A DNA stretch of 64,000 nucleotides from Marasmius tenuissimus (lineage: Eukaryota; Basidiomycota; Agaricomycetes; Agaricales; Marasmiaceae), in contig JAQOTA010000047.1 of assembly GCA_029532415.1 (NCBI GenBank), positions 62,001 to 126,000 of the forward strand, written 5' to 3'. The notes beneath the pieces were generated by a model. It made no database searches. It saw only the letters and a program-made list of their open reading frames with translations, and was not told where the DNA came from. How positions within the stretch are numbered: position 1 is the first letter of the stretch; each line of letters starts with the position of its first letter. Of this stretch, positions 11,141 through 22,836 are shown piece by piece. A program made the translations under genes and the position numbers.

Positions 11141-14100
11141 ATGCCAAAGCGTCAACGGTCATCTCCTAAAGCCTCGAAATTCTCGGCTCCTTGTCCTTTT
11201 TGCGGGGGAGGACCCTACGTCAAACTCTCGTCTCATCTACCTCACTGCAATGCCAAACGTACCGCAAAGTTTGTACCGAGGGCAAAAAGGGCCCGCAATT
11301 CTTCAGATCCGGATACCAATTCATCAGGCGAGGCTAGCGGACACTCGATCGCACCTGAAGTACCCCCGATGGCATTCGAACCCGAATTGCCTCTAATCGA
11401 ACCCGAGGAACCTATCTTCGAACCTGAAGAACCCGTTATCAAAAACGAGGGGCCGGTAAATGAGCCCGAGGAAACCTCTGTACATGATGAGCCGGCGACC
11501 GTGCATCCTCGGGTAAGCATTTCCGAACGTATTTGACACAATTAATCTTATAACTGTTCATCATAGTCTCAATTGGCGAGACTGCCGCGTAATCCAAGAA
11601 TGCCCCGTAAATTCGACGATTTTGTGGTGTCGGAAAACACACCGTTACTTCCCCCTAAGCCACCTTCACCTTCGCCCTCACCTTCACCTTCACCTACGCC
11701 TTCACCTCTGCCTTCGCCGCCACCTGTTCCTTTGCCTTCGTGGCCACCTCCCCGACCTCCATCTCCTCCTATACAAACATTCGTGTCCGAGCCAAACAAT
11801 GCCGGACTATATCGAATGCATCGTTACTACATGCCCTCGAACGATGTAGACACATCCACAGTCCCCGATGTGCCTTGTCGTTTGCCAGACCGAGTGTTTG
11901 GGAGAGCTCCCGAGCCGGAGCCGGACGCTGAAGGTGGTCCGAATGTCGATCCTCCACCCTGGTGGCACCCTCACGCTAATCCCACGATCCCTCGCCTCCT
12001 GCGATGGCACCACTGCTATGGACATTCAAAGTCCAAGGGATCACTCGACCGTCTCGTCCAAGATGTTATCTTACAGCCTGACTTCGAGGTTGACCACCTT
12101 GTAGGGTTCAGTGCAAAACACGAGACGGATGTCGTGTACAACAACAAAACCTCCTCCAAACTTCCCTTCCAGGGCCACGATGGGTGGATCAAGAGCGAGG
12201 TCGAGGTCAAACTCCCTCGTGCGAGGAACCGTGTAGCAGAAAAGGATGCCCCTGCCATTCACGTCGACAATGTATGGTATCGAAACCCTTTCGATGTCAT
12301 CAAGACGGAGATGGCAGAGCCATATTCGGCGCAGTTTCACCTCAAACCACACAAACTCTTTTGGCGAAATCCTACGGATCCATCTTCTCCGGTCCAACGC
12401 GTCTACGGCGAGGGATACACCTCTGACAGGATGCTCGAGTTTGAGCGAGAAATCATGGCGAAGCTTCACCCTCGACCTGAAGGCAGCCCCGAGGTTGGAA
12501 TTGTCGGCATCATGCTGTACTCGGACTCAACGCAGCTCGCAAACTTTGGCGAAGCAAGCCTTTGGCCCGCCTACCTCACGTTTGGGAACTGGTCAAAGTA
12601 CGACCGTCTCAAGCCTTCGGCGCTGGCAATGAACCACGTTATATATTTTCCCTCAGTAAGTTTCTATTCAATTCTCCTCATCTGCTACTCACTGACCTTC
12701 CGCAGCTTCCCAAGACAGTACAAGATCACTACAAGCGCCACTTCGGCCAGTTGGCATCGGAGGCCGAGCTGCGATTCTGCAAAGTAGAACTCCTACACGC
12801 GGTCTGGCATCTCCTCGTATCCGACGACCGATTCGTCGATGCGTACATCAACGGGTACCTCGAAAAGTGTACCGATGGGGTGCTCCGGCTCCTTTTCTAT
12901 CGTTTTCTCTGCTACAGCGCGGACTATGTGGAAAAGTAAGTCTTCCTACTCGGTCTTGTTGTGTCACAGACTTACCATGCTCTTAGGGTCATTCTTGCGT
13001 GCATCAAATATCTTTCTACCCATCCGTGCCCTCTGTGCATGACGAGGAAGGACCAGGTCCATCTCCTCGGCACCAAGGCGGATATGAACCGTCATTCGGT
13101 GACTGCAAGGTCGGACAACGACGAGCTGTTGGCAGACATTGCTGCTGCTCGTTCCACCATATTCGCTCGTGGGTACGCAATCAACAACCAGAAGCACGTC
13201 CAGAACCATCTCGAAGATACTTCAACGTTACCTGTTCGGGTAAGCTCACCTTTTCGTCGCACTTTCTCTTACTAATCTTCCTTCAGAGCGCTTTCTCAAA
13301 GCTGTTTCAAGCCCATGGTCTCAATCATTACGAGATGTATGTCCCCGACAGCTTTCACGACCTTACTGGAAGGATATCGGATCTCTTGAAGCACAACGTC
13401 CGCATCCTGTCAGTCCAAAAAAAGCCCAACATCGAGGTTTTGGACCAACGGTAAGTCAAAATTTCACCTATCAATATCTATCTTTACCAACAGACATTCC
13501 TTCCCAGCTTTCGCCAGGTACCGACCTTCGGCAGTGGCACCATCCGGAGATTCAAGAATAGCGTGTCAAGCTTCACGAAATTCGCGGGTCGCGACTATCA
13601 AGATGCTCTCGAGGTACGTGTCTACCCTCCCAAGTCGACAAACTATATTCATATATCCCCGCAGTGCGCGATGCCATGCTTCGAAGGGCTTTTCCTCGAT
13701 GAGCTGGATGAGATCATTCAAGATCTCCTCTTCACGTTTGCGACGTATGAACGATACTGCAACCTCCGCCAGCACACAGACTCCACGATCAACACCATGA
13801 AATCAACGACTTCGGAGCTCGGGCGTCAGCTACGGCGTTACAAAGACGCTGTGTCTGGGATAGCTACCGTGGAAAGCAAGCACGAACGCCAAGCCAGGCT
13901 CAAGAGGGACCCCAATGGCGACAAGGGTTCACGGAGAAAGGCCTTCAGCTTAGTCAATTACAAGACCCATGCGCTAGGACACGAAGCAGACGCTATCATG
14001 AAGTATGGTACAACCGATGGTACTAGTACCCAGCCGGTGAGTATGGTTCATCAGTCTTTCAATATGATGTTGAACATTGATTTCAGGGCGAACGGGAGCA

Positions 14101-15372
14101 CCGACGAGTCAAGAACAAGTATCAAGTTACAAACAAGAACCGACCTGAAGGCCAGATCGGTGCCCTAGTGCTAGTCGAACGCAAGCTTGCTTCTCGCGAC
14201 AACGAGGTTATGCCGCATGCAGACCCCTCTGTCCACCATCAGTTTCCGATCAACCAGAACAACTCAATGAAGTTGTACAACGTGATGAGTAGAAAGTATT
14301 CATACGATCCGGCCTTGAAGGTACGCTGGTTATTTTGTCTTTTTCGTTGCAAGACTAAGGTTTTTTTGTTGTAGGATTTCGCGACAAAGCTTCAGAGGCA
14401 TCTGATATCCCGCATCTTGGACGTGGATCCCGACTCGGTCCCTGACGAAGATCTCTACCGCCTAGGTCTCGTTGGCGAACGTTTCTACAGGCACCAGAGA
14501 TTCAGGCTTCATTACACGACATACGATTGTCGACGCAAGAAGGAGAGCATCGGGTTTCGGCGGAGTCTGCACATCATGATGCTCACAGGCGACCCCAGTG
14601 ATCCCCATCCCTATCTCTACGCCCGAGTCATTGGAATATATCATGCCAATGTTCTTTACACTGGAGCAGGTCCTGTTCATGGGAAGATGAGGCGTATGGA
14701 GTTTCTGTACGTCCGATGGCTCCAGTTCGACGAAGGCCACCGGTGGGGATGGAAGGCAAAACGTCTCCCCCGTGTTCAATTCCTCAACGCAGAGGATCCC
14801 GAGGCGTTTGGTTTCGTAGACCCGGCGCGAGTCATCCGAGCGTCGCACATGATACCGGCATACGAGTACAGCACAGTCCAGGATCTCTTGCCGAAAGACT
14901 CTCTTGCACGTATGTATGAAGATTTTTACGAAGGGAAATACGTCAAGGAAGAAAAAGACTGGCGTTACTTTTATGTGAACTTGTAAGTTTTCTAGTTCTA
15001 TCTCTATTGTTCTCTTACTGAAACTGATTCTACAGGTTCCCTGACACGGACATGTTCATGCGTTATCGAGGCGGCGGCATCGGCCACATCGAGTTTCATG
15101 AGTTCCTTCGTGCCTTGGAAAAGGAGGCCACTGCTAACGACGTTCCCTTACCCGTCTACGATGACAACGGGAACGTTGTACAAGCGCCAGGTGAAGGTGA
15201 AAATGCTATGGATGAAGACGATGCCCAGGACAAAGACGAGGACGAAGTGGAGGACGTAGTGGAGGACGAGGAGACCTTGGAGGACATGTATAACCGGGGG
15301 ATGGCTATATGGGACGACGCAGAGCTGGCCCGGGAGTCAGACAGTGAAGACAGTGGTAGCGATTTCGACTAG
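11141..15372 (+). CDS. Plavaka-type transposase, apparently intact
   Basis: Start ATG 11141 (MPKRQRSSPKASK), stop TAG 15370-15372, ten coding exons with consistent phases and no frameshift. The N-terminal zinc-finger-like motif CPFCGGGPYVKLSSHLPHC is followed by an acidic Pro-rich linker (PSPSPSPTPSPLP repeats). The core carries YSAQFHLKPHKLFWRN, MLYSDSTQLANFGEASLWP followed by AYLTFGNWSKYDR (the Plavaka D(K/S)TQL...FG...WPxYLTxGN motif), and LGHEADAIMKYGTTDGTSTQ then EREHRRVKNKY. The C-terminus is FMRYRGGGIGHIE followed by an acidic tail. The protein is about 1,180 residues. An upstream ATG at 11109 opens only a short frame. Its 5' leader comes from the palindrome arm. Intact frame plus matching element ends suggest recent activity, but mobilisation is not shown. 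Confidence 0.85.
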
Positions 15373-15827
15373 TTAGGATGTATTCACGTAGACGCTACCA
15401 ATTCACGCAGTTTTTCTTTACTCAATGTCGGACCCAAATAGTAAGCGCTCCCGTGTATGAGCACCAGTATTTGGGACGTTGGTTTCATCTGGACTCTATC
15501 TAACCAGACGATGAACAGACGATGAACAGCCCTCCGTCATGTAGACCCAGCCTAGCGCTTTCTGACAAGACACGCGTCAGTCTTGGGCGCTCTGACCAGC
15601 GGCTGATCTTTTGCTGATAAGATCATCTCATTCTTTCGTTATCTCATCAGCCGCTGATCATCGTCTTATCAAACTCATCCAGCCTGTTGATGCTTGGCCA
15701 ACGCCTCGCCATTCTACAAACATACTGACGGTAAGTGATCATCGTTTGATCATATTACATTATTCTAATTGTAGATTTACAGTATACGATCATCTATGGT
15801 AAGTCTACCTATCACTTGCAACCCGCG

Positions 15828-15863
15828 TCAGCCACTGATCAGGGTGGCCTCGTTTCGCTGGTG
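15828..15863 (-). repeat. Right terminal inverted repeat of the 9.9-kb element
   Basis: The reverse complement reads CACCAGCGAAACGAGGCCAC then CCTGATCAGTGGCTGA; it pairs with 5955-5990. Outside lies GT then AACCAGG. Confidence 0.75.
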
Positions 15864-15943
15864 GTAACCAGGTTTTAAATCTTCAGGTATTTTGCTGATG
15901 CTTCGCCACTCTCCGTCTATTCCTAACATTTATCGACCTCCAG

Positions 15944-16816
15944 GCACTGTCAAGTTTCTCGTAGGAGAGATTATCCTTATATTACGATTGTGGGCGATCT
16001 ATAAACGGAAGCATATCATTCTATGGCCTTTGCTTCTATTGTGGGCAGCTTGTGGCGCAGCTTCAGTGTCCATTCTCGTAATGCAGAGTGATGGAGCAAG
16101 AGGTAAGTAGTAACATCAATATCCCAGTCACAGGCGGTGTTGAGTGTCGTTTTTCAGGGAGCAATGTGCCTTTTCCAGGCATCAATGTCTGTATTCTGAC
16201 GGCCAAGTTGAACATACTTTGGGCATATTGGTTCGTGAAGATCACTGTTGAATCTCGATTATGACTGAGGATGTAATACAGGGTACCTTTCGTGGTGTTT
16301 GAGGTCGTGGCTTTTTGTCTTTCTGCCTACAAGACATTTGTCCACTACCAAGCTTCTCACGAGTACAAATTGGCGGGCTTTCGGTCGGCAGACTTGCTCA
16401 TGGTGATGTTCCGGGACTCCACGTTCTACTTTATCATGTACGTTTACTCGCCTGCCGAGAGGCTTGCAGGACATGCTGAAATGTTTCTTGTCATAGTATG
16501 TTGGCGGTTGCGCTCACCAACGCCCTTGTATTTCGGTTTGGCACCGTAAGTAACTTTTCTTGCGGGAAACTCGTAAACTGATTCGCATTTAAAGCCTGGA
16601 TTATACGACATTGCCCACGGACCGACCTCTGCTATCGTCAGCATCATGCTATCACGTATGATTATCAATCTACGCAAGACTGCGCGGATTTCCGGTAGAG
16701 CAGAATTTCAGGGTACTGAATTGTCGAGCTTCCGAGTCCAACGACCGACATCGGCCTCTCATGCCACCACGGTAATGGGTAATCCTGTGGTTAACGCGGG
16801 GGTGGGCAAAATGTGA
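15944..16816 (+). pseudogene. 3' part of the split DUF6533-type 7TM membrane protein gene
   Basis: Starts 80 bp beyond the right transposon end with GTVKFLVGEIILILRLWAIYKR, the third-helix signature of the family. Next comes a hydrophobic WPLLLLWAACGAASVSIL, then PGINVCILTAKLNILWAYW, FEVVAFCLSAYKTFVHYQ, LLMVMFRDSTFYFIIMLAVA and finally LPTDRP-like/SAIVSIMLSRMIINLRK before a cytosolic tail ending at TGA 16814-16816. Introns and frame are intact. No start codon with a credible N-terminal helix lies between the transposon end and this exon; the matching N-terminal exons are at 3012-3473. Together the two parts cover the full seven-helix family layout. Confidence 0.65.
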
Positions 16817-17833
16817 CATCATAAATGCCACGCCATAGCCGTGGCCTGGTGCTCAGTCAATTAATCAATTATTTAATTCTTTTTTTCCGTAAGTATGTAT
16901 TCTGTATACCAACATGTCTCCCATTTCGTTTGCCTTTGGGCTTCTCAGTTCTCGATTACACGATGAAAAGTCTCGTTTTACTTGCGTTTTACAGTAGTCA
17001 AATGAGCGCGGACTTTGAAAGAATGGCTGGTCACGAGCCCAGCCCCTTGCGTAAGACGCAGATACGTAAGTATTGATGTCAATACCTCATCTGGAAACAT
17101 CGCTGCAATTTATGGGGGTCCGCAATGGACAAAATTATTTTCTGATCTTGAGCGGTTATGGTTTCGTTTTCGACGGCGGCTGTATAATTTAGTTTTCGTT
17201 ATGTCTCCATACTTTCGTTTTCGCTTACCCTGGTCAGTTTATGTAACAGTGCCGGTGAGTCCGAGAATACCGACTTGCCGAGCCTGATGTCAACCGGCTG
17301 ACAGCGGCAGCACACCATTTGGCCTCCACTATAGCCAGTTGTACATCGGCCGTACGTGGGCGTGTTTGTCGAGCAGTCCCAGTCAGAAGCCCTCAAAAAG
17401 ATCCCCGTGATCCTGAGATATAGCGGGACACTTGAGACCAGCTGCCATATCTAGTATGTACTTCCTTGATTTGCATAGCGTATGTGTACTGTAACTTGTA
17501 AGAGGCATTCATCCTGTTTACCGTGTTGAAAGTCCCCAAAGGCACCTGAGCCAGTCTGCCGATTCTCCACAAATAACAATCTTGACCCCAGCCATACATA
17601 TAGGGCAAAAAACAGACTACAGAGTCCAGACTGGACTGGCTTTGTAGCAACTTTATAGTAACAAGTTATTAGTGGCTCCTCATCTTCTCTTTCTACTTGG
17701 TGCCTAGAAGTAGCCCAGAGCTACGGCGTGTGCTATGAATTATAATGGCGTGTTACTGAAGCCTTGAAGCTCCGTTACGCTTCTCACCCCATCCAGACGT
17801 GCACAGTGGTTTTCAGGGCGTAGTAAGTATGCC
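16817..17833. other. Intergenic region, no supported gene
   Basis: Only short open frames. Contains the second copy of the 43-bp repeat (17061-17103). Confidence 0.5.
17061..17103 (+). repeat. 43-bp dispersed repeat, copy 2
   Basis: Matches 2007-2049 apart from three positions, same orientation. Confidence 0.6.
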
Positions 17834-20174
17834 CACCAGCAAAACCATGTGGACCTGCCCAGCGGCTGGTAAGGGCCGTCAGCCAGGACGAGGTACGGTT
17901 AGGCCGACAGTATCTGTTCAGAGGTGTTGTTTTGCGCAAGGGGGATTCACGTAGCAGTAGACTGACCGTAGATTATAATTGTCGTAAGTATGGCACTAAC
18001 TAATATAGAGCTTTCAGTACGATAGTGGCTGACCAGTGGCTGAGAAGACGCACCAGACTGACTGAGATGATCAGATGCGGTCAGAATTACCGGTATGCTC
18101 AGAAGCTTTCAGACTGACAATAATGGTAACACACTGTCAGATTGACCCACATTATCAGGTGCGATCAGAATGACAGCCATGGCCAGAAGCCATTAGAAGG
18201 GTCGGGGTGGTAAGGAATGGTCGATATGTAACCAGGCGAAGAACATTCACTACTCTAGAGATCCTCGTTTACCACACGCATAGAACAACATTGATTGAGA
18301 GCAGGGAAATGGAATTGGAGCCGCACAATACAATACAGGCAGTCATGAGGTGACGATACATATAAAAGGTAGGACGGTAGACAAGAAAGTCACGAAAGGA
18401 CCAGCGTTCCAACTTCTCACTGCCCAGTAGAACCCGCGCCCACTCATATTTGTCGACCCAGCTCTAGAGCAACCTTACAACATTCTTTCTATGGAACATA
18501 GAGTCAGTACCAGAATAAAGTAACGAACAAAGATAGTGGTGACGTACCACAGACATTTAATGGAAGGGCGTGGATGGAAACACTAAGAAAGAAGACAATG
18601 CTGCAGCACAAATCAAGCGCATATAGTCAGCTCACATATCTATGACAGTGGAGACAGCGCGAACATACCTGTCTCCGAGTCGAGTGATGGTAGCTGGCTT
18701 CAAAAAGATAGTGTTCAGAATAACAGTGACAGTAGAATATACATGATTCTGAAACAAGCCTTTGCTGATGCTATTGAGAGGTTTGGAATCAAATCTGGGA
18801 AGACATGGATTACTGTTTGGCAAGTACAAGTAGAACATCAAGTCTTACCCATGGCCTACATCAACGCTTGAGGTTGCGAGGTAGGTTCAGAAGTGTCGTG
18901 AGACTAAGAAAGCATGGCCTGGAATGGGGAAGATGATGATGGGGGGAGGGAAAGGAAGGATGAATCAAAATTCGACGGCGTCAGGTTTATATAGTTGGGA
19001 GGGTGGTCCGTGCGGCGGTCGTGAAAGCGGCGAGCCTAAGCCCAGTCCAGAAGCGATGATGTTGGTGACGACTCATACGTCACAGACACTCCTCAATGTC
19101 AAAGCCGGCGAGAAGGACACATAAACCTGAGTGAGTACTTGCAATTGCGTTGGGATTGGATGGCTGGCACCGAGTCCATCTGGAGTTGATGAGAATGCCG
19201 ACGAGTCATTTCAGCGAGGTCTTGTGTTTTCCATTCGTGCCAAGTCCTTGACCTGTGAAACATGAGAGCTGATGAAAGTAGCTAGGACCCCTGCATCAAA
19301 CAGACAAATCAAGCACACCTTTTCTGCGAATGCCATCTCGCCATCTCAATACTCAGTTGAGCTCCTTAGTCCGTTTTTCCGGCCTCAATTCGATATTCAA
19401 ACGGTTTCCTATAGAATGGTGCCGTGCCGCGCTGGCAATTGGGAAGCGATGATGGTGGTTGAGATCTGAGAGTCAAGAACGGCAGACACGCGTCTGTTGC
19501 GTGTGAATGAATCCACCGGCGCTACCAATTTGAGCGCAAGCGCCAGAGAAACCTAACCCTACCACCAGTGGAATTCTCTGCGCCGGCGACACTTGAGCAA
19601 CACGGTATCTACACTTCAACCTCACGGATAATTTCTCAATCTGAGGTGAACTTCTATTATCCTTGACTCACTGTACAAGGTTCTGATGTCTATATCTATT
19701 ATAATTCATTTCTAGCTCTTGTATGGTTGTATTAATGAGATCTTGTGATTGTCAGTGCCTAGCCAGTGAATGATGCTCAGTGATCACTCTGGCCGCACTT
19801 GGTAAGCCTATGGTAAGCCCATGATAGGATTGCTACCAGTCTGTGTATATTTGACAAGTTTCTGAGCAGAGCCTGGATAAATGTTATCATTCTGATGCAT
19901 CCTAACCAGACGCGTCTTACACTTGCTGACCAGTGGCTGGTAAGATTGACCCAATCTTCCGCAATCTGGCCAGCGGCTGGTCACTGTCTGGTCAGGCTCC
20001 TCAATGCTGACGACACCTGTCGTTCCACTCTCAGACTAAAGGTACGTGACAATCCAATGGCCATTATATTTCATTCTAATTCTACATGTACAGCACATGG
20101 CCATCTACGGTAAGAATTACCTCGACTGGAAATACCCGTCAGGCGCTGACCAGGTCGGCATCGTTTCGCTGGTG
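17834..20174. mobile_element. 2.3-kb non-autonomous relative of the Plavaka-like element
   Basis: The left end CACCAGCAAAACCATG and the reverse complement of the right end, CACCAGCGAAACGATGCC, match each other and the ends of the 9.9-kb element. CC precedes the left end and follows the right end, a possible 2-bp target duplication. Near the right end, a block from about 20100 (CATCTACGGTAAGAATTACC to GTTTCGCTGGTG) is collinear with 15793-15863. CCAGCGGCTGGT-type palindromes lie at 17861, 19932 and 19972. There is no transposase sequence. The interior 18900-19100 is promoter-like and homologous to 4900-5060. Confidence 0.75.
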
Positions 20175-20536
20175 CCGCCGTTGAGACGCGCCTGGCCCGT
20201 AAAATCACTGAGTCTGTCTGACTTCTGACATTCGAAGTCATGGGGATCATCGGGAAGCTTTATCTCCAGCTGTCAGTATTTACCAGAGTCGTATCCAGTG
20301 TAGCCGCCACTTGTACGATTGTGCGACGGGAACTTGAAAGGGCTCAAGCCTCAACAAGCCGTGTGGACAATCGGAAATTCCCGGTGCCGGTGACTTTGCC
20401 GCATGCCTACTTAGTACTGCGGGGCTTGTGCAGGGCAGTCCCCGTTACAAGCGAGAACGAAATATTAATTCAAAAACAAGCGACCTGAGGCCAAGAGCAG
20501 GTATTTTCCGCTCCGAAATCTAAATACAGGACACTA

Positions 20537-21822
20537 GGGCGTATTTACACTGTTTCAAACAAATGTCCACGCTTTCAAAGTAGGCTGGTACGCTCTGTTC
20601 ACATTTTACCGTGTCACGCATTTGTGACAAAGGACTTAGAGAAATTCCAGTCTCGCGACCACCGTCAAGTGCCTTCCTCGCGCCCTCTGCCGTCTCCTTC
20701 TCCTACTTTCTTCCTCTCGCGCAACTTTCGAACTGCAAAGCCTTGCAATGAACATCGCTTCTCATAAAATCGTTCCTTTGTGCCAAGCGTTCGACAACAG
20801 TCCTCTTTTAGCTGCCTGGACTCCAGTACTTTGCAAACGAAGTCTTCTGTAGCCATGCCACTCCTCTATCCACCCAGCTTGTCTCATTAACAGCTCAGTC
20901 TCGACTCTCAACGCTCGTTTTGAACACTCTCTGAATCGATCAGTTGCATCTTGGTTGTCAGCCTACGATGCTGGAGGATGTGTGGGCTGCGAGACTGGGT
21001 TTTTTTGGTGCGTATCCATCAGAACTATCTCTCATCTTTGGGCTCTGACTGTTACATCTCCCACACTCTAGTGTATTTCCAGCTCAAATTTGACCAGATA
21101 GATCCAACTTGCTGCACTTTTTGACAGCACAGTAGCTATGAACCCTCAAATTCCTTTGCGAGGATATGTATCCAGCCTTTCAGGTATTCATGCACAACAC
21201 GCTCCAGAACTGTGTCCTTCCGCGACGCAGTACCGCATAGTGTGCTACTCACTAGGTGTCACACACGACATACTTGCACTCCGCGGCTTCGTTCATCACA
21301 GTTTCCTCAATCAAGTCGTCAGTTCACCATTTTCTTCCTTTTTCGTGCCACTAGAAGCATATAATAAATGGTATAGACCAGGAATATACAGTTTTTATGC
21401 AATATTGGGTGTGAGGAACGATGAGCAAAAATTTTTGTGTTCGCGGAAGGCGTCGATTAGCAAAATCTGGCTAAGTCCAAAGTCACAAATGGCTGACCCG
21501 CCAAAAATGAAACGAAGCGTACCAGTCGGTTGGTGAATTAACCATTTCACACTCCGCTCTGATCACATCACCGGTCCGGGGTTGATTCACCGACCGACGG
21601 CTTGCGAGTCTACTTTCAAAGAGGCATTTTGAGATTAAATTTTGTCGCTCTTTGAAACCAAATTTCAGGTAAAAATCATCTGTGGAGCGATTTTTCGGCT
21701 GGTTTGCCATACAATCTCGCCTAGTTTGAAACCAAAAATGACCTAAAAATTAGGTGGGGCCCGTTCTCCACCTAACCTGACATTTTTACTTTGGAATGCT
21801 TTGAAAGAGTACAAATACGCCC
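20537..21822. mobile_element. 1.3-kb TA-flanked element with ~24-bp inverted ends
   Basis: The left end TA|GGGCGTATTTACACTGTTTC and the right end, whose reverse complement is TA|GGGCGTATTTGTACTCTTTC, form terminal inverted repeats flanked by TA, as in Tc1/mariner-like elements. An open frame of 132 codons (21138-21536) lies inside but has no transposase motif I can see, so this is probably non-autonomous. Confidence 0.6.
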
Positions 21823-22274
21823 TACTGACAACGAAAATATCGGCATCTGCCGTACGAAAACCAAAAGCCCGACTACGAAAACCTGATTACGTCAATCTAC
21901 CAAGTTGATGATTTTGTCCAGCATGGACCCCCATAGCAATTCCCTGCAGATGACTTGAAATTGGGATTCAATTTTCGCCCATCCGTGCCTTCCTGACCGA
22001 AGCATTCCCATCGTACCCATCATTCCGACCTCCCAACCTGACCCACCTCCACATCGAGCCAGTCTTTATCTCAAAGGACCCGGATCATCAGTATTATAAT
22101 GGGATGCCTCTGGCGGCTTTCGACTAGATCAAGAAACTCAAGAGCCATCCTTCGCGGCGCCCGATGGTTTGAGCACCCTATCTAAGGAAATTGATCATTC
22201 AGGGTGACCGTGAATTGAGGGACTTCTCTGCGAGGACGACGACGTCTTGTCTATTCTTGATATGGTCGAGTCGA
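21823..22274 (+). other. No gene; possible decayed F-box/LRR-type fragment
   Basis: Around 22030-22130 a frame reads LTHLHIEPVFISKDPDHQYY, reminiscent of agaric F-box-associated repeat proteins, but it is short and interrupted by stops. Confidence 0.25.
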
Positions 22275-22420
22275 GTCGAACGTACCAAGAAATCCCTCGC
22301 TCCGTCACACCCTCACTCTCTCAAACCCCCTGCTCTACAACATTCCTCGTACTAACCACACATCCCTCTAACAGCGATCAACCAGAATGAACATGGGACC
22401 CACATAACCAGATCCCAGGT
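22275..22420 (-). pseudogene. Decayed copy of the 3' tail of the neighbouring FAD oxidoreductase
   Basis: Reads GIWLCGSHVHSG, stop, SLLEGCVVSTRNVVEQGV, stop, ESEGVTERGISW. This is a near copy of the last 45 residues of the gene at 22837-24790 (GIWLCGSYAYSGIPLLEGCV...). Same orientation, about 560 bp away, interrupted by two stops. Similarity ends abruptly at GGATCTGG on the upstream side. Confidence 0.8.
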
Positions 22421-22836
22421 CAAGTCATACTGAGTGCCGCTAACGTGTTCCTCAGCTGACCGCGACATTGGTTTCCTTTCCTTAGAAGTTGGCTAGGGGT
22501 TGCATGGAGGTGAAACGCAAACCAGCGCTCAGAACAGCGATTCCCTTCCTGTCACCGTCTTCTCCAAATTCGGATGTGACTCTGAGCGCTTTGGCAAGTC
22601 CCCAACAGAGTCCAGATCGAGACCCCCAGTCGATAGTAGACAGAATAGATAGATGATTGGCCAGTCCTAGGGAGGACTAGGAATTCAGTTTCCGTAGGCA
22701 GCGTCCAGTCAATCCTCTGAGTCTACGGACGAGTGATGCCAGGTGGTCGCTTGTGCGTTGCGCTCCATCAAGGGTACGTCAGCCATGTATATATTACTAC
22801 AGGTACTCTACGACGGATGTCCACACATACACCGAC

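Larger units (their letters stand above)
5955..15863. mobile_element. Autonomous Plavaka/CACTA-like DNA transposon, 9.9 kb
   Basis: The left end starts CACCAGCGAACCCAGGCCGC and the right end, read on the other strand, starts CACCAGCGAAACGAGGCCAC; similarity continues about 30 bp. Both ends are flanked by GT (5953-5954 and 15864-15865), a possible 2-bp target duplication. Subterminal copies of CAG(C/T)(G/C)GCTG-type motifs lie near both ends, as is common in CACTA-type elements. Inside are an intact transposase gene on the plus strand (11141-15372) and two accessory genes on the minus strand (6702-8590, 8838-10441), separated by a large palindrome. The placement in Plavaka rests on the transposase sequence, from family knowledge. 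The 2-bp flank could be chance, but a related element at 17834-20174 also has a 2-bp match. Confidence 0.8.

Noticed and set aside
21138..21536. 132-codon open frame inside the TA-flanked element
   Set aside because: No transposase catalytic motif or splice partner.
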